DNA of 20,210 bases from a virus, in IMG/VR virus record IMGVR_UViG_3300010885_007044, positions 1-20,210 of that record, one strand, 5' to 3'. Below, piece after piece: positions 15,101 to 20,210 of the stretch (position 1 is its first letter; each line of letters opens with the position of its first letter). The position numbers and the translations under genes were made by a program. Under the pieces are notes generated by a model. That model saw only the letters and a list, made by a program, of their open reading frames with translations, had not been told where the DNA came from and did no database searches.

Positions 15101-15490
15101 CTATGAAACGGAAACCGTTACTGTACCAACATAAGCTGTACCCACCAAATAGTTTGGAGTGAGCACCGCATCGAATTGAGACGAACCACCAACAGGTCTC
15201 CATCCCCACTGAAAATCTCTAGAGCCCCCCGATGGGAACCCCTGCACGTTCGTACCCGACTGCACATAGGTAGAGTCCCTGCGCGGTTCACGCACCGCCT
15301 GTGGGTCATCCACAGGGAACATACCTAGCTGTAGTTGCGGCTGGTCAGGGTCCCAGCAGGCAGAACAGACCAAGAGATTGTAAGTCTTAGTCTTCTTAAC
15401 TTCTTTCTTCAGCTGCCTGAGTTTGTACCGCTGTCCGCAACGGTCGCACTCCGCAATGCTATTTTTACCGGATGCGAACCGGTTACCCAT
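15101..15490 (-). CDS. zinc-ribbon virion-region protein (129 aa)
   Basis: Residues 15-45 hold a CDRC ... CSAC pair (C-x2-C, about 24 residues, C-x2-C), a four-cysteine zinc ribbon, with basic residues between (RYKLRQLKKEVKKTK). Next comes DPDQPQLQLGMFPVDDPQAV, then a Gly/Ser/aromatic region (GGSRDFQWGWRPVGG) and a beta C-terminus (YVGTVTVSVS). The combination is one I have seen repeatedly in uncultured phage structural modules. It starts ATG overlapping the HNH gene stop as TAATG. A role in neck or tail assembly is likely, with the ribbon either structural or nucleic-acid binding; not proven. Confidence 0.85.
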   Translation of the reverse strand: MGNRFASGKNSIAECDRCGQRYKLRQLKKEVKKTKTYNLLVCSACWDPDQPQLQLGMFPVDDPQAVREPRRDSTYVQSGTNVQGFPSGGSRDFQWGWRPVGGSSQFDAVLTPNYLVGTAYVGTVTVSVS

Positions 15491-16098
15491 TACGCAAGCT
15501 CCATACGGTTGCTTTTACGTAAGTTATCTACTGCGGGTATTACTTGCAGATTGTAGGGCGTGTGGAACCCTGAGGCTAGTTTTCCTCGTAGCGGTATGAC
15601 ATGATCTACGTGCCAAGGAAACCCAAACCGTGCTGTGCGCATAGCCGCTAGCTCGTAGGCCTGTTCAATCATCCAATGCTCATCCGCAGTTAACCATGAT
15701 GGTGTGCGCTGTAGTTTATCTGCGTGCTGTTTATTGCGTTTAGCCAGCATGCGGGGGTAGTTGGCCTCGTAGTACCGTTTGTACGCTAGCTTTACTTGCT
15801 CAAGATTAGCAGCTCGGTAGGCCTGTTTTCGTGCCGCATCATGCACTACATTGACCTCACGCCATTCTTGATGCCACTGCCGCACTTTGGCTTTGTTTTG
15901 CTCACGGTACTGCTTGTTTCGAGCATGCACAACCCCAAGGTCTTTTGCTTGGTTTTTCTTTACTGCGTCCAGTACGCATGAAATGCACCCGAAGGATGCC
16001 ACATACCGTAAACCTTGTAAGTTTGGGTGTTTGGCGCACACCTTCCCAACGTAGCGCGGTACGCCGTTGGCCTGTGCTTCTAAACGTGTTAGCGCCAT
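15490..16098 (-). CDS. HNH endonuclease, homing-type (202 aa)
   Basis: Three parts are visible. An N-terminal zinc-finger-like C21-x2-H24 ... C38-x2-C41 precedes a central lysine/arginine-rich region with Y-x2-N repeats (YREQNKAK, YRAANLEQ, YYEANYPR) that likely binds DNA. The C-terminal HNH nuclease contains HVDHVIPLRGKLASGFHTPY, then NLQVIPAVDNLRKSN. Metal/catalytic candidates are H163, D165, H166 and the later H179, N183 and N197. Stand-alone HNH genes of this type in phages are usually mobile and spread by cutting alleles lacking them. The gene sits between neck genes with a five-base gap upstream and a one-base overlap downstream, so it shares their operon. Confidence 0.9.
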   Translation of the reverse strand: MALTRLEAQANGVPRYVGKVCAKHPNLQGLRYVASFGCISCVLDAVKKNQAKDLGVVHARNKQYREQNKAKVRQWHQEWREVNVVHDAARKQAYRAANLEQVKLAYKRYYEANYPRMLAKRNKQHADKLQRTPSWLTADEHWMIEQAYELAAMRTARFGFPWHVDHVIPLRGKLASGFHTPYNLQVIPAVDNLRKSNRMELA

Positions 16099-16103
16099 AG
16101 GGT

Positions 16104-16808
16104 TTACGAGATGAACATTTGGCGTGGGACGAATCGAATAGCCGCCTTCTCACGGTCTTCCCCAGCTGCTAACTCAAAGGACTCGTCGTACACCTGCTTG
16201 AGCATTGGGATTCGGTCCATGGCCTCAGGAATCTTCAAAGCAATGTGGTACGCCAAACCTGCGGTCAGGGCAGGTAGAAAGCGGAAGTTCACGTCGGCGG
16301 TGTTCACACCGGTACCCGCATCGTCGATACGGCGCAAGCGCCAGTACTTAAAAACATAAGTAGGGCTAGCTACGGTGCCTTGGTCGGGAATAGGCCACAC
16401 GGTGATCCTAGGGTTATCCCTTAGACGCTCAATCCAGACTTGGATAGGCCGGGCTTGCTGCAGCTTGTTGGGGATCGTGGCGTACGTGGACACGCTGATG
16501 CGCGTGATAGTCAGGTCAGACTGTGTAGATACGCTACCTTGGCCCGTACGAATCACGTGCTCCAGCAGGTCAATGGTGTCTGCTGGTAGGTCGTAGGTGG
16601 CTTGGCCTTGGATGAGGTTGATGTACCCCTCATCAATCGTCCACATGTTGATGCCCTTGTTCTGCCACTCAATGGTCATCAGGTTCATCGACCGACGCGC
16701 TGTGCGCAGGTCATAGCCAGACCGCATCTCACGGCCCGCGCGCTCCCATGCCTCCTCAGCGATTTCCGTGAAGTCGAGATTGAAAGCGGTGGTGCCGGAT
16801 ACAGCCAT
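16104..16808 (-). CDS. head-tail adaptor, P22 gp4 / T7 gp11-like (234 aa)
   Basis: The start MAVSGTTAFNLDFTEIAEEA leads into a helix pair (WERAGREMRSGYDLRTARRS) and MNLMTIEWQNKGINMWTIDE, the hallmark of podoviral portal-docking adaptors. The sheet region follows (INLIQGQATYDLPADTIDLL), then VWIERLRDNPRITVWPIPDQ and FKYWRLRRIDDAG. A C-terminal helical tail holds LPALTAGLAYHIALKIP. Such a protein would form the dodecameric ring below the portal that joins the head to the nozzle protein encoded at 3201-5300. Start ATG follows the previous stop by three bases. Length and context fit the family; whether it is closer to gp4 or gp11 cannot be decided here. Confidence 0.85.
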   Translation of the reverse strand: MAVSGTTAFNLDFTEIAEEAWERAGREMRSGYDLRTARRSMNLMTIEWQNKGINMWTIDEGYINLIQGQATYDLPADTIDLLEHVIRTGQGSVSTQSDLTITRISVSTYATIPNKLQQARPIQVWIERLRDNPRITVWPIPDQGTVASPTYVFKYWRLRRIDDAGTGVNTADVNFRFLPALTAGLAYHIALKIPEAMDRIPMLKQVYDESFELAAGEDREKAAIRFVPRQMFIS

Positions 16809-16811
16809 GGT

Positions 16812-17045
16812 TTACTTCTTTGCGGTTTTTGCAGAGTCAAGGAAGGCTTGGTCGGTAGGGGCACCATTGGCACCCGCTTTGCGCATTTTAGCGCCTCGCT
16901 TGCGCTTTGCGTTAATGTTTGCGTACAAGCCTACCTGCCCGCCCTCAGCGTACTGCGTGAAGTCGGTGTCGTCGCGGCGTGCCTTCTTGACACCGCTAGG
17001 CATCTTGGAGGGGGAGATGGCCCCCATACCGCGACTGGCTCTCAC
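16812..17045 (-). CDS. small basic conserved phage protein (77 aa)
   Basis: The start is GTG overlapping the previous stop as GTGA; AAGGG lies six bases upstream. The sequence opens RGMGAISPSKMPSGVKK and continues with YAEGGQVGLYANINAKRKRG and AGANGAPTDQAFLDSAKTAKK, a pattern I recall as a conserved small protein near capsid genes of many uncultured phages. It is rich in Lys/Arg/Gly and lacks membrane segments. It shares the [MLY]A[KE]GG tetrad with its neighbours. Function unknown; possibly head-internal or assembly related, which is inference. Confidence 0.82.
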   Translation of the reverse strand: MRASRGMGAISPSKMPSGVKKARRDDTDFTQYAEGGQVGLYANINAKRKRGAKMRKAGANGAPTDQAFLDSAKTAKK

Positions 17046-17626
17046 TTGCGACCCTTAGCCATACCGCCACTGCACATCATGGTGCCACGGGTCTTGCCGC
17101 GTTGGGCAATGCCATCACCGCGAGACGAAGCGGAGCTGATGGAGCCGCCCTTAGCGTAGCCTTTGGCGGGCAGCAGTGTCTTGGGGTTCACGCGGCTTGC
17201 GTCAAACTTGCTAGCAGGCATGTTGCGCTGGCGCAAGCGCGCGGTTTCGGCTGCAGTAGACTCTTTAGCTGCCGACATCTCGTTGTTCTTACGGTTCATG
17301 CGATCGTACGGAGTCTCGTAAGGCTCCGACTTCTTCATGGGGGGTGTAGGTGCACGACCGGGGCCGGTGGCCATAGGTGCAGCAGCTTTGGTTGGGGCAC
17401 TAGCCAGATCAGTGGTGTACTTTTTGCCGTTGTACTCAAAGGTCTTGCCACCACCTTTACGAGCAGCAGCAAAAGCATCTTTGAATGAGCTGGGCTTAGC
17501 CATAGGCTGCTCTTCAGCCATAGGCGGCAATTCTGAAGACTCGATCTCTGGTGCAGGGTTAGCGCCGCCAACTTCAACTTCGCTGCCGTCTTCGCCGTCG
17601 TAGCGTTTTACTTTGTGTTTAGCCAT
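17042..17626 (-). CDS. disordered basic protein with GIAQRGKT C-terminus (194 aa)
   Basis: I chose the ATG at 17626, which overlaps the preceding TGA (TGATG), over the in-frame GTG two codons upstream, because it gives the usual MAKHK opening. The protein is Pro/Ala/Lys rich and largely disordered, with one compact-looking segment GGKTFEYNGKKYTTDLA (a short beta hairpin). Near the C-terminus it has YAKGGSISSASSRGDGIAQR, then GKTRGTMMCSGGMAKGRK. The GIAQRGKT motif is shared with the 61- and 164-residue proteins. Function unknown; probably not enzymatic. Confidence 0.8.
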   Translation of the reverse strand: MAKHKVKRYDGEDGSEVEVGGANPAPEIESSELPPMAEEQPMAKPSSFKDAFAAARKGGGKTFEYNGKKYTTDLASAPTKAAAPMATGPGRAPTPPMKKSEPYETPYDRMNRKNNEMSAAKESTAAETARLRQRNMPASKFDASRVNPKTLLPAKGYAKGGSISSASSRGDGIAQRGKTRGTMMCSGGMAKGRK

Positions 17627-18120
17627 CAGCACTTCCCACCTTTCTTCATGACGATCTGGGTACCTTTGGTCTTGCCTTTGGAGGCGATGCCATTGGCTGC
17701 CGAGCGGAACGCACCGCCTTTGGCTAGCTTCAGGGAAGTACCGCTGCTGCCTTTGTGTTCTTGGGCATCGTGCTGCTTGAAAGCCTTTTTAATCATGGCC
17801 TTGTCCTGAGCCATGTCAGTCGAGCCGCCTTCGGCCATCTTCTTCGATTTCAACTGGCTGAAGTCGAAGGCTTCCTCTTTTTTGGAGCCCTCTTTGCCCT
17901 TGCCTTTGACCTCAACGTCCTTGCCCGACTTCTCGAACTTGGTAAATGGGTTTACGCCTTTAGTAGCCATAGTGTCACCACCTTTTGAAAATTTCTTGCC
18001 GATATCGGCCTTGTTGAAGTCTTGTCCCACGGACTGTGGGACCCCTACTTTCTTGGCAAAAGCAGGGCTATGGGCCACAGCAGCCATGAAATTGCGTTGC
18101 TTTTTGGAGCTACTTGGCAT
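17626..18120 (-). CDS. small basic phage protein with GIASKGKT C-terminus (164 aa)
   Basis: The N-terminus SSKKQRNFMAAVAHSPAFAK and KVGVPQSVGQDFNKAD is a conserved opening that I recognise from phage proteins near capsid genes. The middle is charged (EVKGKGKEGSKKEEAFDFSQ) and the helix MAQDKAMIKKAFKQHDAQEH follows. The end is FRSAANGIASKGKTKGTQIV plus a Lys/Gly-rich tail finishing in Cys. It overlaps the preceding gene by 11 bases. Its mixture of conserved helix and disordered basic tail suggests a nucleic-acid- or capsid-interacting role; no function is established. Confidence 0.8.
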   Translation of the reverse strand: MPSSSKKQRNFMAAVAHSPAFAKKVGVPQSVGQDFNKADIGKKFSKGGDTMATKGVNPFTKFEKSGKDVEVKGKGKEGSKKEEAFDFSQLKSKKMAEGGSTDMAQDKAMIKKAFKQHDAQEHKGSSGTSLKLAKGGAFRSAANGIASKGKTKGTQIVMKKGGKC

Positions 18121-18355
18121 TTTTGATCTCCATCATGCGGTCTAGCTTCTCGCCTAGCTTGTCTATTCGGTCTAGCACACGGTTGATGTCCGCGTGCACT
18201 TCGGCCTTGGTGACGTACTCTTTGGCGATTTCTTCCCGCGTGCGGTTCAGCAAAGTCGTTACCCGTTGAAGCTCGGCAGCTTTGTCACGCAGTACCCATC
18301 CCATGACCGACATGGCCATCGTAAGTCCAGCGATCCAGATTGAGCTTGTGTCCAT
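18110..18355 (-). CDS. small membrane-anchored coiled-coil protein (81 aa)
   Basis: Residues about 6-22 (IWIAGLTMAMSVMGWVL) form one transmembrane helix, followed by a positive segment (RDKAAELQR) and a long amphipathic coiled coil through residue 78 (YVTKAEVHADINRVLDRIDK). By the positive-inside rule the coil would face the cytoplasm. The start ATG lies one base after the previous stop, and the end overlaps the next gene by 11 bases. Such small proteins are widespread in phages. A role in lysis control or membrane-linked assembly can be imagined, but nothing decides it. Confidence 0.78.
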   Translation of the reverse strand: MDTSSIWIAGLTMAMSVMGWVLRDKAAELQRVTTLLNRTREEIAKEYVTKAEVHADINRVLDRIDKLGEKLDRMMEIKNAK

Positions 18356-18356
18356 G

Positions 18357-18602
18357 TCAGCAGTTCCAAGCCTTAAGGCTCTTGTTGATGCGCGAGTTCG
18401 GGTCTTTGGCGGTTTTTTCGGAGGTGAGCTTCTTTTTCATTCCACTCATCCTTGCGCAGAAAGAGTCGCGCCTGCTGCCGCCTTCCGGCTGGGGCGGTTT
18501 CAAATTCATGCCTTGCTTTTTGGCCGAAGCTCGCCCCTTGGCGTTCAAGCCCCCCTCGGGGTTCTTGCCTTCCTTGCGCGTCCATGCTGCTGACTTAGCC
18601 AT
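18357..18602 (-). CDS. DUF6321-like small basic protein (81 aa)
   Basis: The segment GGLNAKGRAS, then LKPPQPEGGSRRDSFCARMS, and the ending SLKAWNC match the arrangement I recall for the DUF6321 family (GGL-x-x-KGR ... RRSFCARMSG ... WNC), a small protein common in phage structural modules. It contains only two cysteines, C49 and the C-terminal C81. It is very basic. The ATG overlaps the previous stop by eight bases. The family has no known function. Naming rests on memory of the motif rather than a search. Confidence 0.78.
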   Translation of the reverse strand: MAKSAAWTRKEGKNPEGGLNAKGRASAKKQGMNLKPPQPEGGSRRDSFCARMSGMKKKLTSEKTAKDPNSRINKSLKAWNC

Positions 18603-18888
18603 AGGTCACCGTGATGCCAATAGGTACCACAGATAGTGCGGTGTACCATACTCCGTTGGGAAACAGGATACCTTCACCCGGTAGTAGCACATTGGTCATG
18701 TTGGAGTTTGACCCTGTATCAAGTTCAAGCAATACATTGCCACCGGAAGCATCCAGAAAGCGTGCTGTGCCTGCGCCTGCGCCACCCACAATAATGACGG
18801 ATTTGACCCGAACACGGCCTGTGATAAGGGCTTGGTTAGTCTGTGCTCCGCCAGTATGCACTGACCTCACATCGGTTTGCATTGACAT
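18595..18888 (-). CDS. small beta-rich structural protein (97 aa)
   Basis: The ATG at 18888 is preceded by AGGAG with a seven-base spacer. The protein is almost all beta (ITGRVRVKSVIIVGGAGAGT, LLELDTGSN, GILFPNGVWYTALSVVPIGI) with no membrane segment. Its fold type and position after a decoration-like gene suggest a small capsid- or virion-surface protein. An alternative is a head-fibre piece. No family recognised with certainty. Confidence 0.8.
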   Translation of the reverse strand: MSMQTDVRSVHTGGAQTNQALITGRVRVKSVIIVGGAGAGTARFLDASGGNVLLELDTGSNSNMTNVLLPGEGILFPNGVWYTALSVVPIGITVTYG

Positions 18889-18908
18889 GCCTAGTCTCCT
18901 AAAAGTGC

Positions 18909-18922
18909 GGGGCCGAAGCCCC
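18909..18922 (-). terminator. UUCG hairpin, possible weak terminator or attenuator
   Basis: On the minus strand GGGGC-TTCG-GCCCC forms a five-bp stem with a C(UUCG)G loop right after the 176-residue gene stop. It is followed by GCACTTTT rather than an immediate U run. It may reduce read-through or stabilise the upstream mRNA end. Confidence 0.5.
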
Positions 18923-18931
18923 TGAGATCAA

Positions 18932-19462
18932 TTAGGCCGAAGTAGGCGAAGGAACCTGCGAGCCGTCCGAGTTAGCCACGGCGTACACAATGGTGTACTG
19001 AACCGTACCGGCGGTAACTGCAGCAACCGTTGGGGTCATGGTAGCCACGACTTTAACGTCCACAGAGCCCACACCTGCGCCATTGGGCGAAGCCGTAGTA
19101 GCAGCGCCAGCCCAGTTCACCAGCTTAGATGCAGCGTTGGTATTGGTCAGACGACCCTGAGTAGTCAGGTCACTGGAAGCCCAGTAAAGCGCAGCGGTAG
19201 AGCCGTCGCCAATAGTCACGTTAGCGGCAGTAGAACCTGTGAAGGCTACCAGCGTGTCAAGGAAGATGTTGACGATCTGAGCGCCAGCGGGCAGGACCCA
19301 GATAGTGTCCGTAGTGGCCGAAGCGGCTTGACCCGTGTAGTCCTTCTTGAAGGTCTGAGACACCAGCGTAGCGCCGGTATTGCGGATACTGCCGACGGTG
19401 GTGCCGGTGGTGTTTTTAACGGTGCCGAGCAGCCAAGGGCCGAGGTGAGTTGCGAATCCCAT
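18932..19462 (-). CDS. head decoration-like structural protein (176 aa)
   Basis: The opening MGFATHLGPWLLGTVKNTTG and TVGSIRNTGATLVSQTFKKD is a conserved N-terminus I associate with abundant small capsid-region proteins of freshwater phages. The rest is beta-rich (DTIWVLPAGAQIVNIFLDTL, ANVTIGDGSTAALYWAS) and ends in a Val/Thr/Ala region (VQYTIVYAVANSDGSQ). AAGGAAC precedes the ATG with good spacing. It is the first gene after the promoter at 19551-19579 and lies just downstream of the coat gene, the usual place for a decoration or cement protein. That role is inferred. Confidence 0.8.
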   Translation of the reverse strand: MGFATHLGPWLLGTVKNTTGTTVGSIRNTGATLVSQTFKKDYTGQAASATTDTIWVLPAGAQIVNIFLDTLVAFTGSTAANVTIGDGSTAALYWASSDLTTQGRLTNTNAASKLVNWAGAATTASPNGAGVGSVDVKVVATMTPTVAAVTAGTVQYTIVYAVANSDGSQVPSPTSA

Positions 19463-19550
19463 GATGTGTTCCTTACATACAAGCTAAGTGCGTCGGTCGG
19501 TATGTCGTCTGCTGGGGCAGTTCGGCGCACTGGAAGTCCCAGATGGAGCC

Positions 19551-19579
19551 AATATATCACGTTGCGTCAGGGGTTGCAA
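19551..19579 (-). promoter_or_regulatory. sigma70-like promoter, minus strand
   Basis: TTGCAA (19579-19574), a 17-base spacer and TATATT (19556-19551) form a good -35/-10 pair. TG plus one base directly before the -10 (GTGATATATT) adds an extended -10 element. It lies over the stop codon of the small W-x-D-P ORF and would fire into the decoration-like gene 89 bases downstream and the long operon after it. It is the only convincing promoter I found in the window. Confidence 0.65.
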
Positions 19580-19823
19580 TCTTTTTAGCTGCGCGGGCGG
19601 CTAACATTTTTGCTCTCCATATTGGGTCTGCCCATAGCGCTTTGGTTGCCGCAGCTTTGGCCGCTTTTACTTCCGCACGGTTAGCAATTTCTTGGTTGTT
19701 GGCGGTTTGCTTTGCAGCATACGCAGGATCGTTCCATTGGGCCTTGGCTTGCGCGCTAGTCTTAGCCTTGGACTCTGCGGTATTCCGGGCCTTGGCAATG
19801 CCTCCTTGCCGTTTTACGCGCAC
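19557..19823 (-). CDS. W-x-D-P repeat protein, likely remnant of a homing-endonuclease-type gene
   Basis: The annotated GTG start gives 88 residues, very rich in Ala/Lys. W-x-D-P motifs at W30 (QWNDPAYAAKQ) and W64 (LWADPIWRAKM) are 34 residues apart. A third copy (AWTDPEVRVKRQ) lies another exact 34 codons upstream at 19838-19836, before the first possible GTG, in a frame open back to the TAA at 19919-19917. So the coding signal extends beyond the annotated start (open frame 19557-19916), and no ATG, GTG or TTG is available there. Such W-x-DP, Arg/Lys/Ala-rich repeats are typical of the C-terminal DNA-binding part of phage GIY-YIG or HNH homing endonucleases (NUMOD3-like). I infer a 5'-truncated gene or one with an unusual start. 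No nuclease domain is present. Confidence 0.55.
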   Translation of the reverse strand: MRVKRQGGIAKARNTAESKAKTSAQAKAQWNDPAYAAKQTANNQEIANRAEVKAAKAAATKALWADPIWRAKMLAARAAKKIATPDAT

Positions 19824-19929
19824 CTCGGGATCAGTCCAAGCCTCAGCGCTGGCAATAGACTTTGCTGCGCGGGCCTCGGGGTAAATTCGTAATCCATTAC
19901 GAAACCGGTACTTGAGTTAGCCCCCAAAC

Positions 19930-19956
19930 AAAAAGGGCCCCGAAGGGCCCTTTTTT
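19930..19956 (-). terminator. strong rho-independent terminator after the capsid gene
   Basis: The symmetric stem AAAAAGGGCCC / GGGCCCTTTTT (11 bp) closes on TTCG when read on the minus strand, giving the very stable C(UUCG)G loop, with a U run. It lies 26 bases past the capsid stop. On the plus strand it reads GGGCCC-CGAA-GGGCCC-TTTTTT, so it could act in both directions, but the UUCG loop favours the minus strand, the direction of the genes. Confidence 0.9.
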
Positions 19957-19982
19957 ACTTAAAAACGACGTTTTAGGTCGGT

Positions 19983-20210
19983 TTAAGAGCTACCGGGGCT
20001 ACCAAAGATGCCCAGAGGGTCCGAAACACCGAACGAATAACGCTCGCGTGCTTTGTATCTCACGTTACCGGTATCGAAATCACCGTCCATGGAATTGGCC
20101 AGCGGAGTACGGACAAAGTGCTTCAAACCGTTAGGCACGTCAGTCAACAGGAACCAACCGTTTGTGTCGGTCAAGAAGTGATTGACGGTGTAGCCTTCAG
20201 GGATGGAACC
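19983..20210 (-). CDS. major capsid protein, C-terminal part (start beyond window)
   Basis: The minus-strand frame is open from the right edge through 75 residues to the TAA at 19985-19983. The end reads TVNHFLTDTNGWFLLTDVPN, GLKHFVRTPLANSMDGDFDT and GNVRYKARERYSFGVSDPLG, closing with a Gly/Ser tail. The segment F-x-VRTPL ... GNVRYKARERYSFG-x-SDP is the conserved C-terminus I know from HK97-fold coat proteins of podovirus-like phages. The terminator directly after it fits a highly expressed gene. Assignment to a specific coat family (for example P22-type or N4 gp56-type) cannot be made from this fragment. Confidence 0.8.
   Translation of the reverse strand, partial: GSIPEGYTVNHFLTDTNGWFLLTDVPNGLKHFVRTPLANSMDGDFDTGNVRYKARERYSFGVSDPLGIFGSPGSS

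Noticed and set aside
18110-18355. Inner-membrane spanin (Rz-like)
   Set aside because: A TM helix plus coiled coil fits superficially, but the positive charges follow the TM helix, suggesting a cytoplasmic coil, there is no overlapping lipoprotein gene, and it is far from the lysis genes.

Overview
The window looks like part of the morphogenesis and lysis region of a tailed bacteriophage, and every gene I can support lies on the minus strand. Neighbouring protein types point to a short-tailed (podovirus-like) phage: the end of a coat protein, a gp4/gp11-type adaptor, a P22 gp10-like tail nozzle protein, and no tape-measure gene. Ribosome binding sites are ordinary bacterial ones (AAGGA, GGAGG). 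The lysis genes, a three-segment holin and a peptidase-M15 endolysin, suit a Gram-negative host. Many of the small proteins resemble, from memory, families common in freshwater phages of Betaproteobacteria; that host guess is inference. No integrase, tRNA, CRISPR array or cellular gene was seen.

Layout in the direction of transcription (right to left). (1) 20210-19930: C-terminus of a major capsid protein, then a strong UUCG-tetraloop terminator. (2) 19916-19557: a small W-x-D-P repeat ORF that looks like the tail of a homing-endonuclease-type gene. A good sigma70-like promoter (19579-19551) sits on its stop codon. (3) 19462-16812: a decoration-like protein and seven small proteins, most of them basic and glycine/lysine rich. 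(4) 16808-14005: head-tail adaptor, HNH endonuclease, zinc-ribbon protein, two tiny proteins and a second connector-like protein. (5) 14008-12939: two paralogous beta-rich proteins flanking a 63-residue protein. (6) 12936-6987: three probable host-contact proteins: a 1467-residue repeat protein, a 245-residue tail protein and a polyglycine adhesin. (7) 6987-6161: two unknown proteins. (8) 6148-5319: holin and endolysin. (9) 5300-2507: tail nozzle protein and two small virion-associated proteins. (10) 2507 to the left edge: a very large ORF (835 codons or more) still open at position 1, ending in heptapeptide repeats.

Neighbouring genes almost all overlap by 1-11 bases or lie within about 15 bases of each other, with stop/start overlaps of the ATGA, GTGA and TAATG types. 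Everything from 19462 leftward therefore probably belongs to one translationally coupled transcription unit served by the promoter at 19551-19579. The capsid gene is separated from it by the terminator at 19930-19956.

The most notable points are: the open repeat ORF at the left edge with a 21/42-bp array and a 90-bp internal duplication; a short peptide motif (GIA-x-[KR]-GKT) recurring in three otherwise different small basic proteins; an endonuclease-like remnant whose exact 34-residue period continues upstream of its first possible start codon; and the modular, duplication-built adhesins.
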